From Torulaspora globosa (Eukaryota; Ascomycota; Saccharomycetes; Saccharomycetales; Saccharomycetaceae): DNA of 64,000 bases. A program made the position numbers and the translations under genes. How positions within the stretch are numbered: position 1 is the first letter of the stretch; each line of letters starts with the position of its first letter. This document shows positions 47,424 through 55,916 of this stretch, in pieces. The notes under the pieces were generated by a model. The model worked only from the letters and a program-made list of their open reading frames with translations. It was not told where the DNA came from and searched no databases. The DNA lies in NCBI RefSeq assembly GCF_014133895.1, contig NC_050732.1, forward strand, positions 806,001 through 870,000, given 5' to 3'.

Positions 47424-48941
47424 ATGAATAATGCATTTGAGGAATTTGCATCCGGAAGCCAATCGCCCTATAACTTAGGAAGAAGTGCCCATCCTGGAGC
47501 GGTTCTCTTATCGCCGCAATCGAGTGCCATGAATTTGAGTAACAGCGCGGCTAGTACAGGAATCCTGTCACCCCAATTGACGTCCCAGTCGCACGGTTTG
47601 TCGTTTGACGAAATTTTGGATCAGCAATCTGCGTTGTTAGATCCGTCTGCTCAACACTCACAGCAGCAGCCATCAATGCAACAACCGGGCCCCCTTCCCA
47701 CCTCATCTTCAGCAGCCGGTTCTGCTGTGATGTCGCCCATGATACAATCACCATCTCGCACCCCTGCAAATATTCCAACTTCGTCGATGTTTTTAGAATC
47801 TTTCACAAGACCCTCGAGCAGTAGCCTGTTAGGGATGCACAACCGTTCCAAATCGTGTAACAAAGAACAGGCCCAAGGCAAACAACAGCCTCAGAGTGCG
47901 AGCTCGAAACAATTGCAGCCGAGGCCTGCAGAGGCAAATCCCGTCGTGAACTTCACTCAAGATATCAATCAGCTGTGCTCTTGGATGTCAATGTTGAGCA
48001 GTTCCCAACAAAACGTTGTTATGGATAATCTTCTGTCAACTTTGAACGAGGACGTTCTCCACTACACCAAACTAAAGCTCGATAGTTTGATCAACAGTGG
48101 TTATCTGTCGCCGCAAATTCCTGCAATTGCCTCTCCGGTTCCCAACAGAGAGGCGTACTCCATCGCGAATCTAGACTCTGTGTTCTCTGATGGCAAGTTA
48201 GCCGACAATGATACCAAGCCTGGCGAGCGTATTGATCCTATGATTGAGAACTCGGCGATCTACCAAAAGTGGTCGCCGCAGCCAGCGTCTGTGACCCAAC
48301 CGATTTACGATTACATCAAGGATATGAATCAGAGACCTAAATCTGCTGATCCTCACGTTTCGAGAATGAACGTGAATCTCATCGGTAAGAAAGGAACCAA
48401 TGGAATCCACGGTTACACGGCGAATAATGGCTATTACTTCATGCCTGGAAAGAGCAGAGCTGCAACCAGTGATTTTGAAAACAACAATAGCCAGAATTTT
48501 TATGGCGGGAACCGTTCGCAAAATGGAGCTTCCTCGCATGCGACCACAAGCTCTCACAACTCTCACTCCCAGTCTCCCGATCGCTCAGCTGGCGGTACTG
48601 CAAGCATCACTCCCACAGCGAGCGCCGCTACGAATCCATCTACAAACTCGGTGCCGGGCGTATCCAGCGGTACTGGACATGGCTCTTCGATGAACCCAAG
48701 AACATTAACCGACCCTCGCCTTTTAACCAACATTCCCATGTGGTTGAAAGCTTTGAGATTGCACAAGTACTCTGACGCATTGAGCTCGAAGAAATGGGAC
48801 GAACTGATTTACCTGGACGACGAGACTCTAGAAAAGATGGGTATTAGCGCGCTGGGTGCGCGCCGCAAGCTGCTGAAGGCTTTTGCGATAGTAAAAGATC
48901 ATAAAGAGCAAGGTTTGATTGATCAAACCGCCTATGTATAA
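47424..48941 (+). CDS. VTS1: SAM-domain RNA-binding protein (Smaug homologue)
   Basis: 505 residues (523 in S. cerevisiae). Vts1 binds CNGG-type hairpin loops in mRNA 3' UTRs and recruits Ccr4-Not for deadenylation. Conserved N-terminal block EEFASGSQSPYN...HPGAVLLSPQS; a helical region FTQDINQLCSWMSMLSSSQQ (~175) like the Vts1 homodimer domain; long Ser/Gln/Asn-rich linkers; C-terminal SAM domain (~430-495) with NIPMWLKALRLHKYSDAL and the RNA-contacting ALGARRKLLKAF. Two ATGs compete, 47415 and 47424. I choose 47424: it aligns residue for residue with the S. cerevisiae N-terminus and has A at -3. Confidence 0.92.
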   Translation: MNNAFEEFASGSQSPYNLGRSAHPGAVLLSPQSSAMNLSNSAASTGILSPQLTSQSHGLSFDEILDQQSALLDPSAQHSQQQPSMQQPGPLPTSSSAAGSAVMSPMIQSPSRTPANIPTSSMFLESFTRPSSSSLLGMHNRSKSCNKEQAQGKQQPQSASSKQLQPRPAEANPVVNFTQDINQLCSWMSMLSSSQQNVVMDNLLSTLNEDVLHYTKLKLDSLINSGYLSPQIPAIASPVPNREAYSIANLDSVFSDGKLADNDTKPGERIDPMIENSAIYQKWSPQPASVTQPIYDYIKDMNQRPKSADPHVSRMNVNLIGKKGTNGIHGYTANNGYYFMPGKSRAATSDFENNNSQNFYGGNRSQNGASSHATTSSHNSHSQSPDRSAGGTASITPTASAATNPSTNSVPGVSSGTGHGSSMNPRTLTDPRLLTNIPMWLKALRLHKYSDALSSKKWDELIYLDDETLEKMGISALGARRKLLKAFAIVKDHKEQGLIDQTAYV

Positions 48942-49155
48942 AATACAATCCTCACGATACACTTTTATCTGTATGCATCTAATATAGATTGAGCCTTCGA
49001 GGAATGCGTAGTAAGTGGATTTCTCCAATGCACGAATGACGAAGATGGTTGTTTAGCGAGTTTATAGTTCACGGCGCGCCGCGCCTTGCGCGGCAGAGAT
49101 GAAAACCCGATATCCGTAAAAACAAAGCCGGCTCTTCGGCAAGTTTCCACGGCTG

Positions 49156-50634
49156 CTACAGTTTTTCCAGCCAAAACTTCTTGTTCGATTGCACATTATC
49201 TATCAGGAAGTTCAACTCCGGGAATTTCTGGCAGAACTCTTTGAAGAACTGTTCGGCGAAGGTGTCAATGAAAAAAATCTGACCTCCGGGAATGCACGGA
49301 TATTTATCCACCAACTCGTCCGGCGACAACAGCCGGCCGCTGTTCGTATGTCCGGATTCTTCGTCTTGCGGCGCGCTCTGGCCGCCGTCGCCCTTCGCCT
49401 GATACTCCTCCAGCAACGAGCAGTCTCTGAACTCGAGCGTTATCAGATACGCCCACTGGGCAGAGATAGCAAGCGGTCTCGTGACGTTTGAGATGTCGGC
49501 AGCCTTTATGATCAAAGACGTCAGCATCTTCAGGTTGTCGATCCTGTGGTTTTCCTTCAGCTTATCCACGTACTCCGCATGCAGCGCCATATCGGTCGCC
49601 AGGATGGTCTCCGCGATCAGGTTGTACTGCGACTCTCCCTTGCACAGACTCTGGCTCAGCCCCAGCAGCTGCGGCCACTGACTCTTCAGCAGCTGCTGGA
49701 AAAAGTCCTTGTGCATGTTCTCCAGCACGGACTCGCCGTACGCCGTTGCCACGGGCGCCCCGAACTTTGTCAGCAGCATGTTGTTCGAGCCCGGATGTCC
49801 GATGTCGTGGCCGATCGCGGCCATTGAGAGCAGCAGCACCTGCAAGCGGTCGTCTATTATGTTCTCGCACAGCCGCCACGTCGCCTGCATCACGTCTACC
49901 GCGTGCCTGAAGTTGTGGAACTTGTTCACCTGGTGGTACGACGCTTCCAGCGTGAACAGAAACAGCAGCAGCCTGTTGTCCGAAAGTCCGACGCCGGCGT
50001 CCGCAGAGAGCTTCCTCAGCAGAACGAACGCGCAATACACCAGCTCGGCGGCACCCAGAGAGTGCGGCTGGAAGCCCCACGTCGACAATAGCCGCCAGTA
50101 CCGCGGCTCGCCGCCCCGCGTCGCGCCCGCCAGCAGCGACACAAAGTCGACCGCCTCCACCGCGCTCGGTATCGCGCGAGCCGCGGACCGCGGCTCGCCC
50201 GTCGCCCGCAGCTGTCTGACGATCGAGTACACCCTGCTCGAGCAGCTGCCCGAGCCGCCGTAGTACATCCAGTGCGCCATGCGCCGGATGCGGTCGCGGC
50301 ACGCCGCGTTCTGTGCGGGCAGCTCCCGCAGCAGCTCCGGCAGCCGTGCCGCTGCCGCGCGCTGCTCGAGCGCCACCAGGTTGAACACCGGCAGGAACGC
50401 CCTGAACGTGGCGTCCAGCTCGCGCGACTCCGCGCTGCCCCCCGCGTGCACCACCACGGACACGCCCTCCTCGTAGTTCCACCGGCTGCCCGCCAGCCGG
50501 TCGCTGTACAACCGAACGAACAGCCCCGGCAGATCCGCCACCTGCACCCGTCGGTCACACACGCCTGCCAGGGCGTCCAACGCCCGTGTCACCTCTGCAC
50601 GCTCGACCTCGCCAACCACGAACAGCGTAGACAT
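49156..50634 (-). CDS. PDE2: High-affinity cAMP phosphodiesterase
   Basis: 492 residues (526 in S. cerevisiae). A class I HD-type phosphodiesterase that hydrolyses cAMP and lowers PKA signalling. Metal site: YHQVNKFHNFRHAVDVMQ (substrate His and first metal His) and GHDIGHPGSNN (HD pair), then ILATDMALHAEY and KAADISNVTRP with the later metal Asp. The start MSTLFVVG matches Pde2. The 5' two thirds are very GC-rich, mostly above 60% by eye and rich in Arg/Ala codons, and so create long antisense open frames (for example 49562-50482) with no known homology. Convergent with VTS1, divergent from GCV3. Confidence 0.95.
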   Translation of the reverse strand: MSTLFVVGEVERAEVTRALDALAGVCDRRVQVADLPGLFVRLYSDRLAGSRWNYEEGVSVVVHAGGSAESRELDATFRAFLPVFNLVALEQRAAAARLPELLRELPAQNAACRDRIRRMAHWMYYGGSGSCSSRVYSIVRQLRATGEPRSAARAIPSAVEAVDFVSLLAGATRGGEPRYWRLLSTWGFQPHSLGAAELVYCAFVLLRKLSADAGVGLSDNRLLLFLFTLEASYHQVNKFHNFRHAVDVMQATWRLCENIIDDRLQVLLLSMAAIGHDIGHPGSNNMLLTKFGAPVATAYGESVLENMHKDFFQQLLKSQWPQLLGLSQSLCKGESQYNLIAETILATDMALHAEYVDKLKENHRIDNLKMLTSLIIKAADISNVTRPLAISAQWAYLITLEFRDCSLLEEYQAKGDGGQSAPQDEESGHTNSGRLLSPDELVDKYPCIPGGQIFFIDTFAEQFFKEFCQKFPELNFLIDNVQSNKKFWLEKL

Positions 50635-51084
50635 CTCGTTCGTGCTCCCAGCGTTGCCACCAAACTCTCTCCAGCAGCTCCACTTGTCCAAAGCTCCTGC
50701 CACTGCTGCAATTGAGCTTCAATCGTCTCGCAATTGGTCCGCAGCCGTTACCACGCTCTTCGTCGTGCTGCTCTCTTTCCAGAAGCACGCTTTCTTTTTC
50801 TCTGGCTGCCGGTGCTGAAAAATTCGTTCAGCGCAGCCAGCAAGATAACAGTGTGCGCGAGCTGGCGCGAGCTGGCCCCGGCAGCGGTCGTCCTGGCATT
50901 CCTGCGGCTGCGGTTCTCGTGCCCGCGGCTACGCGGAGAGAATGCAGCGGGTAGCGGTGTGAGTGGAGGCTGACTTCTCTGGCGCGTTCGGGTGACTCCT
51001 CTGCGGTCGAGGTTTAAGTGGGCGAGGTATGAAGCGGGACGGTGAGACAGAGGCCACACAGCAGCGACACACAGAGTAGAACAG
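50635..51084. promoter_or_regulatory. PDE2-GCV3 divergent intergenic region, GC-rich
   Basis: 450 bp with unusually high GC for a yeast promoter. I do not identify a clear TATA box or the glycine-response element of GCV genes. Short frames here look like GC artefacts. Confidence 0.4.
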
Positions 51085-51606
51085 ATGTTTGGAGTTGCAA
51101 GAGCGGTAGTCGGGCGCAGCAGCGCGGCAGGAGTGTTGCGGGTGTTTGCGAGAGCGCAGTCGTCGAATGCTTTGACCAAGACGGGTCTTCCTTTCACGTA
51201 CTCGGGCGCGGGGCCGTCGACAGTGCTGTACACGAGCCAGCACGAGTGGATCGCGGCACACCAGGACGGAACAGCGTTTGTCGGGATCACCAGGTACGCG
51301 GCAGACGCGCTCGGGGACGCTACGTACGTGGAGCTGCCCGAGACGGGCAGCTCGCTGGAAAAGGGCGAGTCGCTCGGGTCGGTGGAGTCGGTCAAGTCTG
51401 CGTCCGAGATCTACCAGCCGGTGGCGGGAGAGGTGGTCGAGGCGAACGCGGCGCTCGAGGAGGCGCCGCAGCTGATCAACAAGGACCCGATGGGCGACGG
51501 GTGGATCGCCAAGATCAGGATCGGCGACGCCAGCGAGCTGCAGAGCGCAGAGCTGCTCACGCTGGAGGCGTACGAGAGGTCTCTGAAGGAGGACCAGCAC
51601 GAGTAG
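51085..51606 (+). CDS. GCV3: Glycine cleavage system H protein
   Basis: 173 residues. The lipoyl-carrying H protein shuttles the aminomethyl group between the P, T and L proteins in mitochondria; in yeast it is also needed to pass lipoate to the 2-oxoacid dehydrogenases. The first ~30 residues are Arg/Ala/Ser-rich without acids (presequence). The domain starts at TSQHEWIA; the lipoylated Lys104 is in SLGSVESVKSASEIYQP; the GDGWIAKI motif is near the end. GC is above 60%, like PDE2. The last ~35 codons and the 3' flank recur at 61552-61713. Confidence 0.96.
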   Translation: MFGVARAVVGRSSAAGVLRVFARAQSSNALTKTGLPFTYSGAGPSTVLYTSQHEWIAAHQDGTAFVGITRYAADALGDATYVELPETGSSLEKGESLGSVESVKSASEIYQPVAGEVVEANAALEEAPQLINKDPMGDGWIAKIRIGDASELQSAELLTLEAYERSLKEDQHE

Positions 51607-51662
51607 GGAGCGTTGTTAGCTATGTAGAACGTCTAAGCGTCTCTTGTGCTCGTAGAGCGTTC
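51502..51662 (+). repeat. Left direct repeat bracketing the accessory block (GCV3/BOL1 3' ends)
   Basis: 161 bp covering the GCV3 tail (in frame), its stop, the short spacer and, on the other strand, the last ~17 codons of a broken BOL1 end. It aligns to 61552-61713 with six differences (five substitutions and one 1-bp gap), about 96% identity. The missing base lies inside the BOL1 part, so only the right copy keeps BOL1 open. Confidence 0.93.
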
Positions 51663-51673
51663 GCGGCCGAGGC

Positions 51674-51702
51674 CGCGTCCACGTGCTGCAGTTCTCCACC
51701 AC
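51674..51702 (+). repeat. Inverted fragment of BOL1 next to the left repeat
   Basis: About 29 bp reading RVHVLQFSTT on the plus strand. It resembles the reverse complement of 61714-61743 (BOL1 RVHALQLTT on the minus strand) with roughly four mismatches. In the right copy those BOL1 bases directly follow the repeat, so here the same piece sits just past the breakpoint but inverted. Confidence 0.5.
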
Positions 51703-51765
51703 GCGGCGCTACCAAGTGTGATAGTTCGTCTAGTATTCATAGCTAATAGACTATAGTCTGTATCC

Positions 51766-51853
51766 TATGGAATCCTGGTCGTTTCCTGGACCTGAGAGCT
51801 TTCTAATAACTCTCAACTGGGACCCTTTTATATGTTTATTTGGACCTCTCGAT
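51766..51853 (+). mobile_element. LTR-like repeat remnant, copy A
   Basis: About 88 bp containing TATGGAATCC, CCTGGACC, CTGGGACCC and TTATTTGGACCTCTCG. The same ordered blocks occur in copy C (53991-54079, inverted) and more weakly in copy B (53482-53566). I read these as decayed solo LTRs of one retroelement family. No intact ends or target duplication were seen. Confidence 0.5.
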
Positions 51854-51875
51854 GGTAATCAGAATAGTGTTTTAG

Positions 51876-53095
<1,220 letters not shown>

Positions 53096-53481
53096 GACTG
53101 GATGTGGTGCGGGAGCAGAAGCTTGCCTCTAAGCTTGCTGATCTCGTATATGTATGTTTCGATCATACCACTGTATTCTCAAGAGGGTAAGTTTTCACTT
53201 AAGAGGCGAAGTACATTATTGTAAGACAATCTCTGACAAGATTATGAGCCGCAAACCATTTTGCCAATTCCTGCCTATCACAATGCACTACTAGACATTG
53301 ATACATCGGCCAACGATATTATAGATTCGTACCGCCGAGCCTCCTTTTGGGTTTGCGTTTCGGCTGGTCTTGCTTGTTCATCAGGGCTTGACAGCCAGTC
53401 GTGGCTCTGGTTTAAATTTACCAGTTGAGACTCAAGATATTTATTTCAGAATTCGTCAATAATACAAAGACAGAGTGCGCT
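53096..53481. other. Accessory spacer, no gene recognised
   Basis: 386 bp after the OYE pseudogene. On the minus strand near 53325-53385 a short frame reads KQDQPKRKPKRRLGG, a basic nuclear-signal-like stretch. It is too short and isolated to call a gene. Confidence 0.3.
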
Positions 53482-53566
53482 TTATGGAATCCTTGTCATT
53501 TTGGATGGAAAGTCGTTTATAACCGCTAGTTGTCATATAGGTTCATTTTGATATGTCTCATTTGAC
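53482..53566 (+). mobile_element. LTR-like repeat remnant, copy B
   Basis: Weaker third copy of the repeat family: TATGGAATCC followed by blocks like those of copy A in the same order and orientation, ending in ATATGTCTCATTTGAC. Homology is by eye and moderate. Confidence 0.35.
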
Positions 53567-53584
53567 TTGCAGCTATTAAGCGTC

Positions 53585-53770
53585 ATGCCTTCCGCCGAGG
53601 AGATAGAACCTATATGGCTAGTTGCACATGCGGTCATCGATGACGTGACCGATGTAGCCAAGCTATTAAGCTTGAACCTTGCAAGCTATTTTAAAGACTT
53701 CTGATCTACAGGCTGCGAGGCGGCGAGAGCTTGAAAATGAAATAGATAAAATGGACCTATCGGTCGTTAT
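53585..53770 (+). pseudogene. Small coding-like remnant, unrecognised
   Basis: An ATG at 53585 opens 39 residues (PSAEEIEPIWLVAHAVID..., TGA at 53702-53704). A second frame continues immediately with QAARRRELENEIDKMDL, which has heptad-like charge spacing. Together they look like a frameshifted piece of a coiled-coil protein. I do not recognise the family; both parts are short enough to be chance. Confidence 0.2.
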
Positions 53771-53990
53771 CAGGGTGCTACTCTTGTTGAGATATTGAGA
53801 TAGAAGTTGTTAATTACTGATAAATACTATATAATGATCAGAAACGTTCTGTAGTAGTACGAGCTGAACATATCAGTTTGGTAAGATGTAATCGAAGGTC
53901 TAGGGCTTAGTCAGCCATATATTTGGCCCCATAGATCTATTGCCAATACAAGTGAGCTGTATAGCGCGCCTAGGCCTTGGATAGCGACTC

Positions 53991-54079
53991 GACGAGAGGT
54001 CCAAATGATACATATGAAAGGGACCCAGCTTAGGAGTCTATTAGGGAATTCTCCGGTCCAGAAAAGGGGATTCCAGTAA
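53991..54079 (-). mobile_element. LTR-like repeat remnant, copy C (inverted)
   Basis: The reverse complement carries CTGGAATCC, TTCTGGACC, GCTGGGTCCC, TCATATG and CATTTGGACCTCTCG in the same order as copy A. With copy A it forms an inverted pair around the OYE pseudogene, about 2.1 kb apart. Confidence 0.5.
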
Positions 54080-54185
54080 TTTAGTATTAATAAATACTAG
54101 CCAAAATCACATTATTTTTGCAATAATACGTTTGCTGTTGACGCACCTGGTTCTTGTTTCTTTAGCTCAATTAATCCTGGTCTTT

Positions 54186-54354
54186 TAGACTATTTATTCA
54201 CCTTATAAGGCTATTTACAGGGTGAATAAATTATTATAGGGTATTTATAGGGTGAATAAATAGTCTCACCCTATAGTAATTTATTCGCCCTGTCAATACC
54301 CTATAATAATATATTCGCCCTGTAAATAGCCTTATAAGGTGAATAAATAGTCTA
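54186..54354. repeat. 169-bp palindrome built from AGGGTGAATAAAT-type units
   Basis: Centre at 54270. The outer ~38 bp on each side are exact inverted copies (54186-54223 against 54317-54354), beginning TAGACTATTTATTCACCTTA. The inner parts are imperfect copies of a shorter unit with CAGGGTGAATAAATT and ATAGGGTAT. Folded as one strand it makes a long, AT-rich hairpin. It could be a foldback element or MITE, or a palindrome created during rearrangement. It encodes nothing. Confidence 0.9.
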
Positions 54355-54715
54355 CCATTGTGGGGATTTTCCACATTTATCGCTGGAGCAGTCGGAATAG
54401 GTGGCTGGACTTATGATTCTGGTTCAATGGCTGGCTGGACTTGTGATTCTGGTTCAGCACATTGCTGGAGCTGTCGGTACAGGTGGCTCATCATAATTCC
54501 AGGTATACAAACCGCCAGCTCCAGCAAAAAATGTGGAAGCTACCCACGATGCTGCCACCCCAGCACAAGCTGCAAAACGGGCAGGACCTTCTGAAGGAAA
54601 TAGTCCAGCTGCAGCTGGAGACTTCCAAGAACAGCTTTGCACAAACAGACTGCCAGAATAAACAGCTACCCCAGCACATACTGCTGCGGTCCCACAAACG
54701 GTAAACTTTACCCAT
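54355..54715 (-). pseudogene. Decayed hydrophobic coding region with short tandem repeats
   Basis: On the minus strand one frame reads an Ala/Val/Gly-rich hydrophobic sequence (GTAAVCAGVAVYSG, FAACAGVAASWVA, FFAGAGGLYTWNY), then hits stops. Past it, a ~30-bp unit is repeated in tandem (54403-54432 and 54433-54456) within a larger ~82-bp repeat (GCTGGAG at 54382 and 54464). In the minus frame the repeats give TRITSPA/TRIISPA with stops between. It looks like the ruined 3' part of a repeat-containing secreted or membrane protein. Family unknown. Confidence 0.35.
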
Positions 54716-54886
54716 TCAACCATAACGTGGTGCCAGATAATATAAGAAAAAGAAACCCAATGATACAATTATTGCCACTCCTATTAGAAGAAACTTTCCA
54801 AGCCTTATATTCGTATCAGCTAAGGATTCTTCTGTTGAATCTGGGGTCAATGTCTCGTTTGTGCTTTTGTCTACTTGAACTGTCAT
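54716..54886 (-). CDS. Possible 56-residue single-pass membrane protein
   Basis: ATG at 54886 to TGA at 54716-54718, with a TAG two codons upstream, so this is the full frame. The N-terminal 29 residues are hydrophilic (QVDKSTNETLTPDSTEES). Then comes one clear membrane segment (FLLIGVAIIVSLGFFFLYYL) and a short APRYG tail. The layout is that of a small tail-anchored or type III membrane protein. It may instead be the 5' piece of the decayed region that follows, cut off by a frameshift. I recognise no family. Confidence 0.3.
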   Translation of the reverse strand: MTVQVDKSTNETLTPDSTEESLADTNIRLGKFLLIGVAIIVSLGFFFLYYLAPRYG

Positions 54887-55310
54887 TCCCTATCTTCCTA
54901 TATTCCGTGTTGTATTGGATATCAATCTTTTTGTGGACACATCTTTACCTTCCACGACATTTTTATACGGTGTTCCGTCGGATTGATGTTTCTCTGATTG
55001 TCATTGATCCGGGGAAACAAGTCGTCATGCTTTTGTTTGGATGCTGAGTGCAATGTAGAGAGCTAGAGCGAAAGCCATACTTGCCCACAATTTTTGTGAT
55101 ACTGTGGTGCGGCTAGACAGGCGTTGACAGGGAAACATATTCCATGGCGGGGGGTCAGGGTGCAGGACGTGTGGCGGGTAACCCGTACTCCTGGCAGCAG
55201 CCTCAGGCGTGGGGGGGCCTAGAAGCTTGATACTAGCAACTGTGGTCGAATTTCCAGATCTCTAGTTACGATACTAAATATAGGCATAAGTGTGCTGTAT
55301 ATAGATACGT
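54887..55310. other. Accessory spacer with a G-rich patch
   Basis: 424 bp upstream of the hAT element. Positions 55145-55217 are strikingly G-rich on the plus strand (runs of six and seven G with shorter G runs between), against AT-rich surroundings; this could fold as a G-quadruplex. A 28-codon frame (ATG at 55141) crosses it (AGGQGAGRVAGNPYSWQQPQ). No other feature recognised. Confidence 0.4.
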
Positions 55311-55415
55311 CCAGGCTTGTTCACCGAGTAACCGGGTAATAGCTCTGCTCCAACTCGGTAGCGCCATTTCGAGTAATGAGTATGCGCGAAACCTACTCAT
55401 CGTAGAGAGTGAGAG
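55311..55415 (+). repeat. hAT left terminal inverted repeat
   Basis: Begins CCAGGCTTGTTCACCGAGTA and pairs with 58480-58583 over about 100 bp with few mismatches. The stretch CCAACTCGGTAGCGCCATTT and the following ACTCAT-containing part are identical in both. Internal GAGTA/TACTC repeats are the kind of subterminal motif a hAT transposase binds. The outer 14 bases recur at 55427-55440. Confidence 0.9.
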
Positions 55416-55810
55416 TAACACTATTACCAGGCTTGTTCAATGAGTATCATAATGTACGAAGTTTACGGGTTACCTGCTATTTCTCTTTATTTACGATCAT
55501 TGAGTACTCGAAACGGGACCTCGTTATTGACGTAGTTTTGTTTGAGTACTCATTTTTGAGAAATATATTTACCTGATTGCCTACCCGTTTGCAATTTATA
55601 CGTTTTTCAAGAAGCTGCAACAACATCAATCAATTCATGTTTAGCCGCTTGAAACACTTTTATAAAACATTTAACAGTTTTATAAGAAAGCAATTCAGAC
55701 TCACTGTATTCAAAGGATGATAGGTAATTCCATCTACAGATACTGTCTAGTATAGTTTCAGATCAATCCCGAGTCTCAGGGCACCTCATAGGGTCAGAAA
55801 CCCTAAATCA

Positions 55811-55845
55811 ACGCGTGAAGTATAAATTTTGGCGAAAACGCGTCA
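55811..55845 (+). promoter_or_regulatory. Two MBF-type (ACGCGTNA) sites ahead of the transposase
   Basis: ACGCGTGA at 55811-55818 and ACGCGTCA at 55838-55845 both match the full MCB core with its flank. TATAAAT (55821-55827) and TTTGGCGAAA (55828-55837, E2F/SBF-like) lie between them. They end 71 bp before the transposase ATG. Match is seen; G1/S control is inferred. Confidence 0.55.
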
Positions 55846-55916
55846 AACATCAGAAAACTTCACAACTTTGGTCGTTACTTACAAGAGATCATCATATAAA
55901 TCATCAGTGTGAAAAT

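Noticed and set aside
49562..50482. 306-residue minus-strand frame overlapping PDE2 in another frame
   Set aside because: Product of GC-rich codons; composition is Arg/Gly/Ala with no family features, and PDE2 accounts for the DNA.
54637..55047. 136-residue plus-strand frame
   Set aside because: No ATG start, no family recognised, and it overlaps a better membrane-type frame on the other strand.
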